From an uncultured Acetatifactor sp. (lineage in GTDB: Bacteria; Bacillota; Clostridia; Lachnospirales; Lachnospiraceae), in assembly GCA_910588225.1 (NCBI GenBank), contig CAJUQT010000037.1, positions 1 through 43,946 of the forward strand: 43,946 bases of DNA, given 5' to 3'. The position numbers and the translations under genes are program-made. The notes beneath the pieces were generated by a model. It was not told the origin of the DNA, did no database searches, and saw only the letters and a program-made list of their open reading frames with translations. Below, piece by piece: positions 1 through 8,572 of the stretch; the stretch's first letter is position 1, and every line of letters begins with the position of its first letter.

Positions 1-27
1 TACCATGTGCACAGTCCGCACATGGTA
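1..27. repeat. Perfect inverted repeat at the window edge
   Basis: Ten-base arms (TACCATGTGC and GCACATGGTA) flank a 7-base loop. The left arm plus two bases (TACCATGTGCAC) recurs at 73-84. The function is unknown. It could be a terminator stem or the edge of an element cut off by the window, because nothing to its left can be seen. Confidence 0.6.
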
Positions 28-113
28 TGGATGGCCATTCGGCCGTTTTCTGCCATGAATATACGCATATTATACCATGTGCACAAAAACATACCCTAGC
101 AAAATGATGCCTG

Positions 114-248
114 TCAGCAGGCAAATGGGAGAACAAGTTTTCCTGTCAATTGCATTCGCTTTTTCTGATATTGATACAATGAAAAACTGCCATATAGGGT
201 CAGAGCAGAACCAATACAGCCTTGAACAACGAAACTCACAATTTCCAT
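114..248 (-). CDS. Possible small membrane peptide, perhaps frameshifted
   Basis: An ATG at 246-248 follows three tandem AAGGAGAAT units, so ribosome-site support is strong. It opens a 44-codon hydrophobic reading frame (start MEIVSFVVQGCIG) that stops at 114. The overlapping frame continues to 70 and ends in a second hydrophobic stretch (LLTGIILLGYVF). A single-base indel near 130 would join the two into a small protein of about 60 residues with two membrane segments. No family is recognised. Either a 44-residue peptide or a decayed gene is possible. Confidence 0.3.
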   Translation of the reverse strand: MEIVSFVVQGCIGSALTLYGSFSLYQYQKKRMQLTGKLVLPFAC

Positions 249-253
249 TCACT

Positions 254-280
254 ATTCTCCTTATTCTCCTTATTCTCCTT
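254..280 (-). repeat. Three tandem copies of a 9-bp Shine-Dalgarno unit
   Basis: On the minus strand the unit AAGGAGAAT occurs three times in a row directly upstream of the small ORF ending at 114. Each unit is a good ribosome site, and the last copy lies at working distance from the ATG at 248. The 9-bp period does not alter frame, so copy-number change would alter only the leader. Confidence 0.7.
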
Positions 281-400
281 TAATACTACCGGTTACACAG
301 TTATTCAGATAATAAATTTATTTTATCAAAAATACCTATACTTAACAAGCACTAAGTGATAAACTATATCGTAATTGAAATAAAAAGAGAGGTATTTAGA

Positions 401-685
401 ATGACAGAGGAAAACAGAAAAATACTGGAACGCATCAACACCTATGCGGAAAACACGCTGGGTGAAATCGACCCGCAGAAAGTCCAGGTGTCCGTGCAGC
501 TGGAACAGCTGAAACCGGTGATGGAAGAAATTGCGGCAGAAAAAGGAATCAGCCTGGAGGATATGTTCATTCTCTACATGGATCTCCAGAGCGAAGCCTC
601 CTGCGCCACCAATCAGAAGCTGAAGGACAGCCTGCAGGATATCAACGACGGCTTCGACGGCGGGTCGCCGCTGCTGTTCCGCTGA
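401..685 (+). CDS. Hypothetical protein, 94 residues
   Basis: This is the only intact plus-strand gene in the window. An upstream ATG at 356 would lengthen it, but the ATG at 401 has AGAGAGG about 8 bases before it and begins a typical soluble start (MTEENRKILERI). The product is acidic and mainly helical. It has an EEIAAEKGISLEDMF segment that looks like a short helix-turn-helix or coiled segment, and a glycine-rich tail. I do not recognise the family. It has no visible signal peptide or membrane segment. It stands alone between the eroded left edge and the permease remnant, so its context gives no function. Confidence 0.7.
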   Translation: MTEENRKILERINTYAENTLGEIDPQKVQVSVQLEQLKPVMEEIAAEKGISLEDMFILYMDLQSEASCATNQKLKDSLQDINDGFDGGSPLLFR

Positions 686-724
686 GCTTTCTCCCCACTG
701 CCGGTAACTGCGTCGGCGAATGAA

Positions 725-1217
725 TCACCGCCGGATATTACGCAGATCAGCTTCATTTATCCGAAAGGACAGCAGCACTGCCACCGGCAGTTCTCTTCCG
801 TCGATCAGTTCCCGCAGCAGAGAGGCTGCGGCCGAAATCCGCTCCATATTTCCTATAAACAGGAAAAACTGACAAATGGCAGCAGCAGGAAATAATCCAC
901 AAAACCAAAAAGGCTTCTGTCAATCAGGAAAGCCGCCGGAATCAGAATGGCAGGCATCACCGGCCAGGGCAGCAGCCAGGTTACACAGGCCAGGCAGATC
1001 AAGAACAGGATACCATGTACAGATACAGATTCTGGGGATTCTCCACAGGTGTCAGCATACTGCCCAGGTTGGCGCCTATGGTCTGGAGCACCGCAACGGG
1101 GATCAAAAGCTTTGGCTGCTTTGCCATCGTCAGCGTTATAACAGTCAAAAGCACAAAAGTAATCACTGTCACGTCATTGGTAATAAACATACTTGTAAGC
1201 AGACTGTTTCCATTCAG
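725..1217 (-). pseudogene. Decayed SLC13-type anion permease
   Basis: Reading minus, the first segment (1217-999) matches the core of SLC13/CitT-like permeases, including FITNDVTVITF, a KLLIPVAVLQTIGANLG segment and NPQNLYLY. It then breaks into a second frame (about 1015-865) with a hydrophobic stretch and FVDYFLLLPFVSF. A third frame (about 865-767) carries FIGNMERISAAASLL before stopping at 725. The first 80-100 residues, the stretch after NPQNLYLY and the C-terminal helices are missing, and there are at least two frameshifts. The remnant begins at the codon after the stop of the Na/phosphate gene, in the same frame, which suggests a deletion fused the two. Family assignment comes from motif recall, not a search. 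Confidence 0.75.
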
Positions 1218-2963
1218 TCAGTCCAGGTTGTATTTTTCTTCAAATTCTTTGAATTTTTCCCGGAAATCCTCACTTTCATTCCGAAATTCTCTTAACATTT
1301 CATGCATATTCAGATTCTGCCTCACATTTTCCAGCATACAGCCCGCAATATTGGAACAGTGATCGGCCGTCCGTTCCAGATCCGTCAACAAATCCGACCA
1401 TATGAATCCTGCACCGATAGAGCAATCCCCCTGCTGCATCCGGAGAATATGACGGGTACGCATTTCTTCTTTCAGCCGATCTATTACCTCTTCCAGAGGC
1501 TCCACCGCCGCGGCTGCTTCCAGGTCATTATACAGCACTGCTTCCAGCGATCTGTCCAGAATCTCCTCCACCGCTGAGAAAATCACTTCAAGCTCCGAAT
1601 GTGCCCTGTCTGTAAAATGCAGTCCTTTCTCCTTCATTTCTTCCGCCGCTTCCAGCAGATTTACCGCATGATCTGAAATCCGCTCATAATCGCCGATCAT
1701 TTTCAGCAGCCTGGCCGCTTCCACCCTGTCCCGGCCGCTGATCTGCCTGGCGCTCAGCTTCACAAGATAGGTTCCCAGAATGTCTTCATAATAATCGGTC
1801 TTCTCTTCTTTCTCACGTATGCTTTCGGCCAGCTCCGGAGTATACTCCCGCAGCATGGCGATTCCTTCCTTTAGGGAAAACACTGCGATTTCAGCCATAT
1901 CCCCGGCGACCTTATGTCCCCGCTCCAGGGCGATGGAAGGTGCGGCAAAAAGCCGTTCGTCCAGCTCGCTGTATTCTTCCGGTCTCTTCTCATCGGGAAC
2001 AATCCGCGTCACAAGGCGCTCAAGCGCCCCCGACAAAGGCAGCATCAGCAGCAGGCACAGCAGGTTGAAAACCGTGTGAACTGCCGCAATCCCGAAAAGT
2101 GTGGCCGGTTCGTCCAGCAACGCCGGGCGGAAAAAAGCTTTTACCGCCCAAAATACAAGCAGCCATACCACAGTTCCGATACAGTTAAAAGAAAGATGTA
2201 CTGTTGCCGCACGCTTCGCATTTTTGTTGGCACCCACAGAAGAAAGTATCGCCGTGACGCAGGTACCTATATTCTGCCCCATTATAATGGGGATTGCCGC
2301 ACTGAAAGGGACCTGTCCAGTCACTGCAAGGGCCTGCAGAATCCCCACCGACGCGGAGCTGGACTGAATGACAGCCGTGAGAACTGCTCCGGCCAGCACA
2401 CCGGCAATGGGATTGCGAAACAGAAGAAACGCATTCCGAAATGCCGGAATCTCACCAAGGCCCGACACTGCCCCGGACATAGTCTCCATACCGAACATCA
2501 GAGTGGCGAAGCCCAGGAAAATCATGCCGGTATCTTTTCTCTTACCGCCCCTGACAAACAGATACAGAATGATTCCAGCCAGAGCCAGTATGGGGGTAAA
2601 GGAAGAAGGTTTCAGAAGCCTGACAAAAAAATTCCCGCTGTCTATCCCTGCAAGGCTCAAAATCCAGGCGGTAACCGTGGTTCCCACATTGGCCCCCATA
2701 ATCACATTGACAGCCTGTCTTAAGGTCATCAGGCCGGAATTGACGAATCCCACCACCATAACCGTGGTCGCCGAAGAGCTCTGAATCACCGCTGTCACCC
2801 CAAGTCCTGTCAGAAGCCCGGCAACACGGCCGGTGGTAAATTTCCCAAGGAGGGAGCGCAGCCTCTCTCCCGCCCTGCGCTCCAGGGCCTGCCCCATAAT
2901 GCTCATTCCAAAAAGGAACAGACTCAAGCCCCCGATTAGTGTCAGCACATCAAAAATATCCAT
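1218..2963 (-). CDS. Na/phosphate cotransporter family protein with PhoU-like tail
   Basis: The 581-residue protein has two Na_Pi_cotrans repeats, each with the hallmark QSSSA motif (about residues 61-67 and 200-205), spread over 8-9 membrane segments. From about residue 360 a helical cytoplasmic PhoU-like domain follows. Family members move phosphate with sodium at the cytoplasmic membrane, and the PhoU part is thought to sense or restrain uptake. The frame is open 28 codons further upstream, but the ATG at 2963 has AGGAG eight bases before it and starts a normal N-terminus (MDIFDVLTLIGG). It is followed directly by the permease remnant. The upstream Ca/Na antiporter gene ends 115 bases away, so co-transcription is possible. 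Confidence 0.9.
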   Translation of the reverse strand: MDIFDVLTLIGGLSLFLFGMSIMGQALERRAGERLRSLLGKFTTGRVAGLLTGLGVTAVIQSSSATTVMVVGFVNSGLMTLRQAVNVIMGANVGTTVTAWILSLAGIDSGNFFVRLLKPSSFTPILALAGIILYLFVRGGKRKDTGMIFLGFATLMFGMETMSGAVSGLGEIPAFRNAFLLFRNPIAGVLAGAVLTAVIQSSSASVGILQALAVTGQVPFSAAIPIIMGQNIGTCVTAILSSVGANKNAKRAATVHLSFNCIGTVVWLLVFWAVKAFFRPALLDEPATLFGIAAVHTVFNLLCLLLMLPLSGALERLVTRIVPDEKRPEEYSELDERLFAAPSIALERGHKVAGDMAEIAVFSLKEGIAMLREYTPELAESIREKEEKTDYYEDILGTYLVKLSARQISGRDRVEAARLLKMIGDYERISDHAVNLLEAAEEMKEKGLHFTDRAHSELEVIFSAVEEILDRSLEAVLYNDLEAAAAVEPLEEVIDRLKEEMRTRHILRMQQGDCSIGAGFIWSDLLTDLERTADHCSNIAGCMLENVRQNLNMHEMLREFRNESEDFREKFKEFEEKYNLD

Positions 2964-3078
2964 AGCGTTTTCTCCTGTTTTATCTTCTCGCTTCCAATCT
3001 CCTTTTAGCTTTCCCTGTTTTGGGGTAAAAATCCAGCCAGTCCCCACAGTTTAGGCATTCTCTGCCTTATAACTGATT

Positions 3079-4008
3079 TCACAGACATACGAACATAAAA
3101 TAGATTCCGTACCCAATCAGCATGATAGTCCCGTCCCGACGTCTCAGCTCCCGCTTCCGCACACAGCAAAGCAACAGCAAAATCCCGGCGGCAGCGGCGA
3201 TTATGGTATCGACATTAAACTCTGCGGAGAAGGGCACCGGCGTAATCAATGCGGAGATTCCCACAACAAACAGAATATTGAATATATTGCTTCCCACAAT
3301 ATTGCCGATAGCAATATCTGCATTTCTTTTCATGGCAGCAGATACGGAAGTAAACAGTTCCGGAAGCGATGTTCCCAGCGCCACAATCGTCAATCCAATA
3401 AACCGCTCGCTCATACCGAACATTCTTGCCAGAGAAGACGCTCCGTTTACGGCAAAATGGCTTCCTGCAATAATCATGGCAAGACCTGTAACTGCACCGG
3501 CCAGAAGCTGCCATAGGCTGCGGCTCCTCACAGTCACCGTTTCTACGGTTTTACCCTTCTTCCATGTATAGAAGAGGTAAAACAGATACACTGCAAATCC
3601 CAATGTCAGCACTATGCCCTCTCCAAATCCGATGGTTCCGCCCATTCCCAGTATCAGCAACAGCCCGGTGATGGCAATCATAAACGGAATTTCAATGAAA
3701 ACAGTATTCCCCGCAACAGCCAGAGGCGCAACAATCGAAGATATCCCCAGTATGATCAGAATATTCAGAATATTGCTTCCTACAATATTGCCGATTGTAA
3801 TATCAGCGTTTCCCTTTACCGCCGCTGTTATACTCACAGCTGCCTCCGGCGCACTGGTTCCCATTGCCACAATGGTCAGGCCGATTACTGCCTGGGGTAT
3901 TTTAAAGCGTTCGGCAATGCCGGACGCACCCTCCACGAACCAGTCTGCCCCTTTTGCCAACATGCCGAATCCAATGATCAGCGTCAATACAGCCATTCCC
4001 ATTTCCAT
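3079..4008 (-). CDS. Calcium/sodium antiporter, CaCA family (YrbG-like)
   Basis: The 309-residue membrane protein has the duplicated alpha repeats of the CaCA superfamily. The first contains GTSAPEAAVS and IGNIVGSNILNI (residues 50-84), the second GTSLPELFTS and IGNIVGSNIFNI (from about 212). These two repeats form the ion-binding centre of cation exchangers, and about ten membrane segments are visible. The start at 4008 is supported by AAGGAGG at ideal spacing. It lies 54 bases after a strong terminator of the upstream regulator operon, so it probably has its own promoter in that gap. No regulatory motif was identified. The length is normal and no key residue is missing. Confidence 0.92.
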   Translation of the reverse strand: MEMGMAVLTLIIGFGMLAKGADWFVEGASGIAERFKIPQAVIGLTIVAMGTSAPEAAVSITAAVKGNADITIGNIVGSNILNILIILGISSIVAPLAVAGNTVFIEIPFMIAITGLLLILGMGGTIGFGEGIVLTLGFAVYLFYLFYTWKKGKTVETVTVRSRSLWQLLAGAVTGLAMIIAGSHFAVNGASSLARMFGMSERFIGLTIVALGTSLPELFTSVSAAMKRNADIAIGNIVGSNIFNILFVVGISALITPVPFSAEFNVDTIIAAAAGILLLLCCVRKRELRRRDGTIMLIGYGIYFMFVCL

Positions 4009-4070
4009 ACGATTTCCTCCTTATCCGCAATTATTTTTTCCTCTGCAGCAGGTTTTCTTTCTTCTCCATC

Positions 4071-4117
4071 AAAAAAAAGCGAAGCTTTGCTGCAAAAAAT
4101 TACAACAAAGTCTCGCT
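4071..4117 (-). terminator. Rho-independent terminator after the BlaR-like gene
   Basis: On the minus strand a 15-bp stem (AGCGAGACTTTGTTG with CAGCAAAGCTTCGCT, one two-base internal mismatch) is followed by eight T. It lies between the stop of the BlaR-like gene (4241) and the antiporter start (4008). Confidence 0.85.
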
Positions 4118-4240
4118 TCTCACTTACAAAGCCGGATTCTTTCAGAAGAAATCGTACTGACGGCCAGATAAACATGGAATGATTCCATGCAAGCTACTCC
4201 CTTTATCGAGTCTCAGTATACCACAGGAAAAATGATCCTG

Positions 4241-6082
4241 TCAATCCGAATCCCGGATTTCCTCCCCCCGGGAATTATAGTAATGTACTTCTATCTCTGC
4301 CGCTTCCTCCTCGGACAGAAGTCTGGACCATTCAAAGACAAGCATCACATTGTCACCGGTTCCCATACTTCCCGCCGACTGCTCTTCTTCGCCGGCCCGG
4401 GCCGTCACCCGGGAAAGAGAGCGATTGTTGCAAAAGACAAGTGTGACACTGTGGTCCAGTCCCCAGTCCTCTCCCAAAGTCACGCTGCACATGGACACAC
4501 TCGCCGTCATGGCAAAACCTTTGATTTTCCATTGGGAATCCGCCCTGTCATCCCGTCTGAATACTGCAAAGCCTCTTCGGCTGCTGTCATCCAGAAAGCC
4601 GGCCAGCAGAGATTCCGGCATATTGTCGGATTCATACATTGCAAATATCTGAATCTGATTCTGGGAATGCATGGATGCAATCAGCGCCGTAAGATAGTCC
4701 GTATCTCCCTGGACGGAGTTCCTCTCCATTTTCCAGATCCACCGGATATGCTCCTGTCCGTCAATCTGAAGGCCTGTGGCAAGCAGTATCTCTCCGTCTT
4801 CGGTTCGCATCACAAGATAGAAATATCCCGATTCTCCCACACTGTCAATACGCCATATCTGCTCCACTGTTTCCAGCAATTCCCCTACCCTGCCGCCCGG
4901 ATCAAAAAAGTCCTGTTTCCACTCTACGCCCATTTCCGTCTCATGAAATACTCCCACGCTGGTCCAGACATTACCGTTGCCCATGACACCGTTACTGCTT
5001 CTCAGCATCAGCCAACCGTCCGGTGTAAATACATACTCCGGCGCGCTGTCCGGTGTATAAGCGCCATCATACCAGGGCGCATCATAAAGCACCTCCGCGA
5101 CGGAATATCTCGCACCATAAATATCCCCCGGCTCTTCTCCGGACTTCTCCATCGGATTCGTCAGAAAACACACAGCCGCCGCCCCACAGGCCAAAACCGC
5201 CGCTGCTGTCAACCGGAAAGCCGGCTTTTTATACTGCAGCACACCCTTAACTCTTTCCTTTACTCCCACTTCACCGAATGCAAGCGGACAGGCGGATATC
5301 ATATGTCGCGGCATACTGCATTTCAGCAGAACCTCCGCATACTTTTTCTTCTCTTCCCCGTCCATTTCCCTCACCACACGTTCGTCGCAGGCCAGCTCAA
5401 TATCCCGACACAGGAAAAACCAGGCAATCCAGCACAACGGCTGAAACCAGTATACGGAAAGCAACAAATACCCAAAAGGCTTCCACCAGTGGTCCCGGCG
5501 CTTCAAATGCGCCCTTTCGTGGGCTGTGATACAAACCAGCTGCGCTTCTTCCAGATCCGAAGGCATATAAATCCGAGGAAACAGAATTCCGAAAATAAAT
5601 GGAGACTCCACAGTATCGCAAAGCCAAAGATTTCCTTCCAGCTTCATGGCAGTTCTCACCTGCCTGCGGAGTCTGAAGCAGCTGAGCAGCGCATACAGCA
5701 GCATCACCGCCACGCCCATAATCCACAACCGGGAAGCAACATAAGCAAGCACCTGCAAAGGGTTCACACTGACCCCTGCATTGGGCCGGAAGGAATCGGC
5801 GACAGCAGGATTCACTACATTATCCAACACTGCAAATCCACTTTCAATCGCCGGCTCGTCCGCCAGCAGAATTTCCCGGGGCAGCGTCTGTGCACTTGGA
5901 ATCAGGCTCAGCACACTTTCAAAAGAAACCGGACAGATCAGTCGGATTCCCACCAGAGCCCAGAGCACACAGCACATTCCCTTCGGCGCTTTTTTCAGCA
6001 GGATACGCAGAAGGAGTACTCCGAGAATCATCCAGCCTGCCGCAATACTCCTATTCAAAAGCTGCAGAAAAATCATTTCCAT
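4241..6082 (-). CDS. BlaR1/MecR1-type M56 membrane metallopeptidase, unusual sensor
   Basis: The 613-residue protein has an N-terminal M56 peptidase region with four membrane segments, the zinc motif HERAH at 188-192 and the downstream ELACDERV motif at about 229-236. A fourth membrane segment (about 289-307) leads to an extracellular part of about 300 residues. In classical BlaR1 that part is a penicillin-binding sensor. Here I see no SxxK/KTG pattern, so the signal is probably not a beta-lactam. The family cleaves or inactivates the partner BlaI repressor after sensing. The BlaI-type gene sits 164 bases upstream, which supports one operon. The start at 6082 has CGAGG about 8 bases upstream. 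The ligand and target genes are unknown. Confidence 0.85.
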   Translation of the reverse strand: MEMIFLQLLNRSIAAGWMILGVLLLRILLKKAPKGMCCVLWALVGIRLICPVSFESVLSLIPSAQTLPREILLADEPAIESGFAVLDNVVNPAVADSFRPNAGVSVNPLQVLAYVASRLWIMGVAVMLLYALLSCFRLRRQVRTAMKLEGNLWLCDTVESPFIFGILFPRIYMPSDLEEAQLVCITAHERAHLKRRDHWWKPFGYLLLSVYWFQPLCWIAWFFLCRDIELACDERVVREMDGEEKKKYAEVLLKCSMPRHMISACPLAFGEVGVKERVKGVLQYKKPAFRLTAAAVLACGAAAVCFLTNPMEKSGEEPGDIYGARYSVAEVLYDAPWYDGAYTPDSAPEYVFTPDGWLMLRSSNGVMGNGNVWTSVGVFHETEMGVEWKQDFFDPGGRVGELLETVEQIWRIDSVGESGYFYLVMRTEDGEILLATGLQIDGQEHIRWIWKMERNSVQGDTDYLTALIASMHSQNQIQIFAMYESDNMPESLLAGFLDDSSRRGFAVFRRDDRADSQWKIKGFAMTASVSMCSVTLGEDWGLDHSVTLVFCNNRSLSRVTARAGEEEQSAGSMGTGDNVMLVFEWSRLLSEEEAAEIEVHYYNSRGEEIRDSD

Positions 6083-6163
6083 ATATACCTCGTTTCTATT
6101 TCCATATGACTATCCCTGCAGCCGTCTTTCCGTTTTATTTCCGCCTGTTTCAGCCCCTGATTT

Positions 6164-6183
6164 CATCCATAGTCTCATGGATG
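6164..6183. promoter_or_regulatory. Inverted repeat between the BlaI and BlaR genes
   Basis: Seven-base arms (CATCCAT and ATGGATG) flank AGTCTC. The site shares TAGTCT followed by ATGGAT with the operator at 6773-6803, so it may be a second, weaker binding site or a small mRNA hairpin. Confidence 0.3.
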
Positions 6184-6246
6184 CATTTTATATCTGCTGT
6201 CATCTCCCGCTTCCCAGACAGATTCTTCCGGCCGCACTCTTCGCAG

Positions 6247-6609
6247 TTATCCTTCTTCAAAGGAATCAATCATATTTCTGATTTCACTAATATCTTCCTG
6301 CGACAGCGGCTTCCTGGATGTAAATGCCGCAATAAAAGCAGGCAGAGAACCTTCAAAGGTATCCTCCACAAATCTGGCGCTCTGTGCTGCATAAAAATCC
6401 TGCCTGGAAATCAGGGAAGTAATTCTGCCCTCCTGATTTCGGAAAATACCCTTGCAGCAGAGCTTTTTCAGAACCGTATAGGTGGTAGATTTCTTCCAGC
6501 TCAGTTCCTCCGTGCAGATTTTAACCAGCTCTCCGGAAGTAAGCGGCTCCTGCCTCCAGATAATGTCGGCAAATTTTGCTTCCACCACGCCCAGCTTCAT
6601 ATCTTCCAT
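6247..6609 (-). CDS. BlaI/MecI/CopY-family transcriptional repressor
   Basis: The 120-residue protein carries the winged-helix domain of the BlaI family: a leading VVEAKFADIIW helix, LTSGELVKIC, and the recognition segment KKSTTYTVLKKLCCKG (about residues 39-54). A C-terminal dimerisation and cleavage region follows. Such repressors bind dyad operators as dimers and are inactivated when the partner M56 protease is triggered. The start at 6609 has AAGGAGAAG nine bases upstream. The next gene downstream is the M56 protein. The promoter region 6773-6814 contains overlapping inverted repeats that would suit autorepression. Confidence 0.9.
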   Translation of the reverse strand: MEDMKLGVVEAKFADIIWRQEPLTSGELVKICTEELSWKKSTTYTVLKKLCCKGIFRNQEGRITSLISRQDFYAAQSARFVEDTFEGSLPAFIAAFTSRKPLSQEDISEIRNMIDSFEEG

Positions 6610-6772
6610 ACAGCCACTTCTCCTTTTTTATATTCATGTTTACATATATGTTCTTAGCTCTCAATGTCCCACTTCATTCAGGCTTTATGTATTTCTTATT
6701 TGTGGCAATACATGACAGCAGAATTCGCACAGTGTATGGATTTTATTGCTACCCCGTTTGGTCTGTTTGCAA

Positions 6773-6814
6773 TAGACTCACCATTAGTCTACCATGGATA
6801 GACCTCTTTGTCAA
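6773..6814 (-). promoter_or_regulatory. Promoter with overlapping operator for the BlaI-BlaR operon
   Basis: On the minus strand, TTGACA (6809-6814) is separated by 17 bases from TAGACT (6786-6791). Three half sites TAGAC/GTCTA overlap this core: TAGACT at 6773-6778, AGTCTA at 6786-6791 and TAGAC at 6799-6803. They give a dyad over the -10 box and another inside the spacer. The predicted transcript has a leader of about 170 bases. Binding by the BlaI-type protein is inferred from position. Confidence 0.6.
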
Positions 6815-6931
6815 GTCACTCCTCAAAAACATTCTTCCGGACCTCGATTGCATCCAGCTTACCCTCTACTGATTGGCTTATTCCTGGTTTTAGTTTATTC
6901 TTTAGTCAGTACTTATGAAAGGAGACCGTCC

Positions 6932-7163
6932 ATGTCATCATTACAGCCACAATCTCAGGTTATCTCTTTGGAACAGTATGAAGCACTTCCGGAAGATGTC
7001 AGGGCGGAAGTATTTGACGGGCAGCTCTATTACATGGCCAGTCCGTCACAGGAGCATCAGACCATCTCTATAGAGCTTTTGACATACCTTTCAGGATAAA
7101 GTTAAGGTCAATATTTATAAGGACCTGTGGATTGATTTCCATGCATTGGATTTAAATGAGTAA
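6932..7163 (+). pseudogene. Uma2-family nuclease remnant with internal deletion
   Basis: The ATG at 6932 has GAAAGGAG upstream and opens a Uma2-like N-terminus (YEALPEDVRAEVFDGQLYYM, then SPSQEHQTIS). This stops at 7099. In another frame, 7098-7163 encodes a Uma2-like C-terminus (KVKVNIYKDLWIDF) ending with TAA. About 100 central residues, which hold the catalytic acidic residues of this restriction-like fold, are absent. The gene is therefore broken. Uma2 proteins are restriction-endonuclease-fold proteins of unclear role. Confidence 0.75.
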
Positions 7164-7181
7164 GGCGGGCCTGCGCAAAGA

Positions 7182-7223
7182 AAAGGCATGTGCTTTCACT
7201 TGATCAAATGAGCACATGCCTTT
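7182..7223. terminator. Terminator hairpin between serA and the Uma2 remnant
   Basis: A perfect 13-bp stem (AAAGGCATGTGCT with AGCACATGCCTTT) and a 16-base loop follow the serA stop on the minus strand. It can act in both directions, since short T runs lie on both sides. Confidence 0.75.
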
Positions 7224-7264
7224 CCATTTCCAATGAAAATATCTGCCTTTTACAGGCCTGAAAA

Positions 7265-8431
7265 TTACCCTTTCACAATCCTTGCCCGGAACACTCCTTT
7301 AATATTCTCCAGCGCTCGAATGATTTCCTCCGTCGGTGCTTCCTCCACATCCATCATGGTGTAAGCCACTTCACCTCTGGATTTGTTGGTCATATCACTG
7401 ATATTGATTCCCTTCTCACCGAACTCCGCAGTAAATTTTGTGATCATATTGGCAATATTCTTGTGGAAAATCGCCACCCGTCCGGCTTTAGTACAGACAC
7501 CCATATCACATGCAGGATAATTGACACTGTTTCTGATATTGCCGTTTTCCAGGTAATCCATCATCTCTTCCACAGCCATTACCGCACAGTTATCCTCGGA
7601 TTCCTCCGTGCTGGCACCCAGGTGGGGAATCACAACGCACCCCTTCTGCCCTGCCGTGACAGGATTGGGGAAATCGGACACATAGCGGGCAATCTTGCCT
7701 TCACGCAGACCTTCCAGCACATCTTTTTCCTCTGCCAGCAAATCTCTGGCAAAATTCAGCAGAATCACGCCATCCTTCATCTTCCCGATGGCCTCTGCAT
7801 TAATCATCCCCTTTGTGGAATCCAGCAGCGGCACATGAATAGTAATGTAATCGCACTGGGCATAGATATCTTCCACATTGGTCACATGATGAACGGCACG
7901 GCTCAGACTCCAGGCCGCATTTACAGACAGATACGGGTCATAGCCGTATACTTCCATATCCAGCGCCACTGCTGCGTTCGCCACTTTTACGCCGATGGCT
8001 CCCAGTCCGATGACTCCCAGCTTCTTCCCCTTGATCTCTGTACCGGCAAAGTCCTTTTTCGCTTTTTCCGCCGCCTTCGCAATGTCCGGGTCTTCTTTGG
8101 AAGCCTTCACCCACTCGATGCCGCTCACCACATCCCGGGCGGCCAGCAACATGCCGGCAATCACCAGCTCCTTCACACCGTTTGCATTTGCGCCGGGTGT
8201 ATTGAATACCACCACGCCCTGTTCCGCGCATTTATCCAGAGGAATATTATTAACGCCCGCCCCTGCTCTGGCTACCGCCAGAAGGCTTTCCGGCAGATCC
8301 ATCTCATGCATGGATGCGCTTCTCACCAGGATTCCGTCCGCCGTCTTCACATCCTTGGTCATCTCATATTGATCCGTAAAATTTTTCAGCCCTACTTCCG
8401 CAATAGGATTTAAACAGTTAATTTGAAACAT
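7265..8431 (-). CDS. serA: D-3-phosphoglycerate dehydrogenase
   Basis: This 388-residue enzyme catalyses the first step of serine synthesis, oxidising 3-phosphoglycerate with NAD to 3-phosphohydroxypyruvate in the cytoplasm. The NAD-binding Rossmann motif GLGAIG is at 142-147. Substrate-domain signatures LVRSAS (35-40), GAGVNNIPL and NTPGANANGVKE are present, as are the catalytic IPHLGAST histidine and NFARDLLA arginine. The last 70 residues form an ACT-like domain, which in some family members binds serine for feedback control. The length is that of the short bacterial form. It lies 141 bases downstream of serC on the same strand and probably shares its transcript. AAGAGG precedes the ATG. 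Confidence 0.96.
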   Translation of the reverse strand: MFQINCLNPIAEVGLKNFTDQYEMTKDVKTADGILVRSASMHEMDLPESLLAVARAGAGVNNIPLDKCAEQGVVVFNTPGANANGVKELVIAGMLLAARDVVSGIEWVKASKEDPDIAKAAEKAKKDFAGTEIKGKKLGVIGLGAIGVKVANAAVALDMEVYGYDPYLSVNAAWSLSRAVHHVTNVEDIYAQCDYITIHVPLLDSTKGMINAEAIGKMKDGVILLNFARDLLAEEKDVLEGLREGKIARYVSDFPNPVTAGQKGCVVIPHLGASTEESEDNCAVMAVEEMMDYLENGNIRNSVNYPACDMGVCTKAGRVAIFHKNIANMITKFTAEFGEKGINISDMTNKSRGEVAYTMMDVEEAPTEEIIRALENIKGVFRARIVKG

Positions 8432-8572
8432 ATTTTCCTCTTTTCTAAAGTTATTTTCATTCTGCTTTACCGCTTTAAAAATTCATTGAACACGACAGCT
8501 CCCCTGCTTATTCGAACTGTGCAGTTTCTGTAAGTCTGGTTTGGAACTTTCAGAGTAAAATGAACCGGGACC

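Noticed and set aside
4187..6109. 640-residue plus-strand ORF
   Set aside because: It lies opposite the BlaR-like gene, is rich in His, Arg and Pro, has no family pattern, and is antisense shadow.
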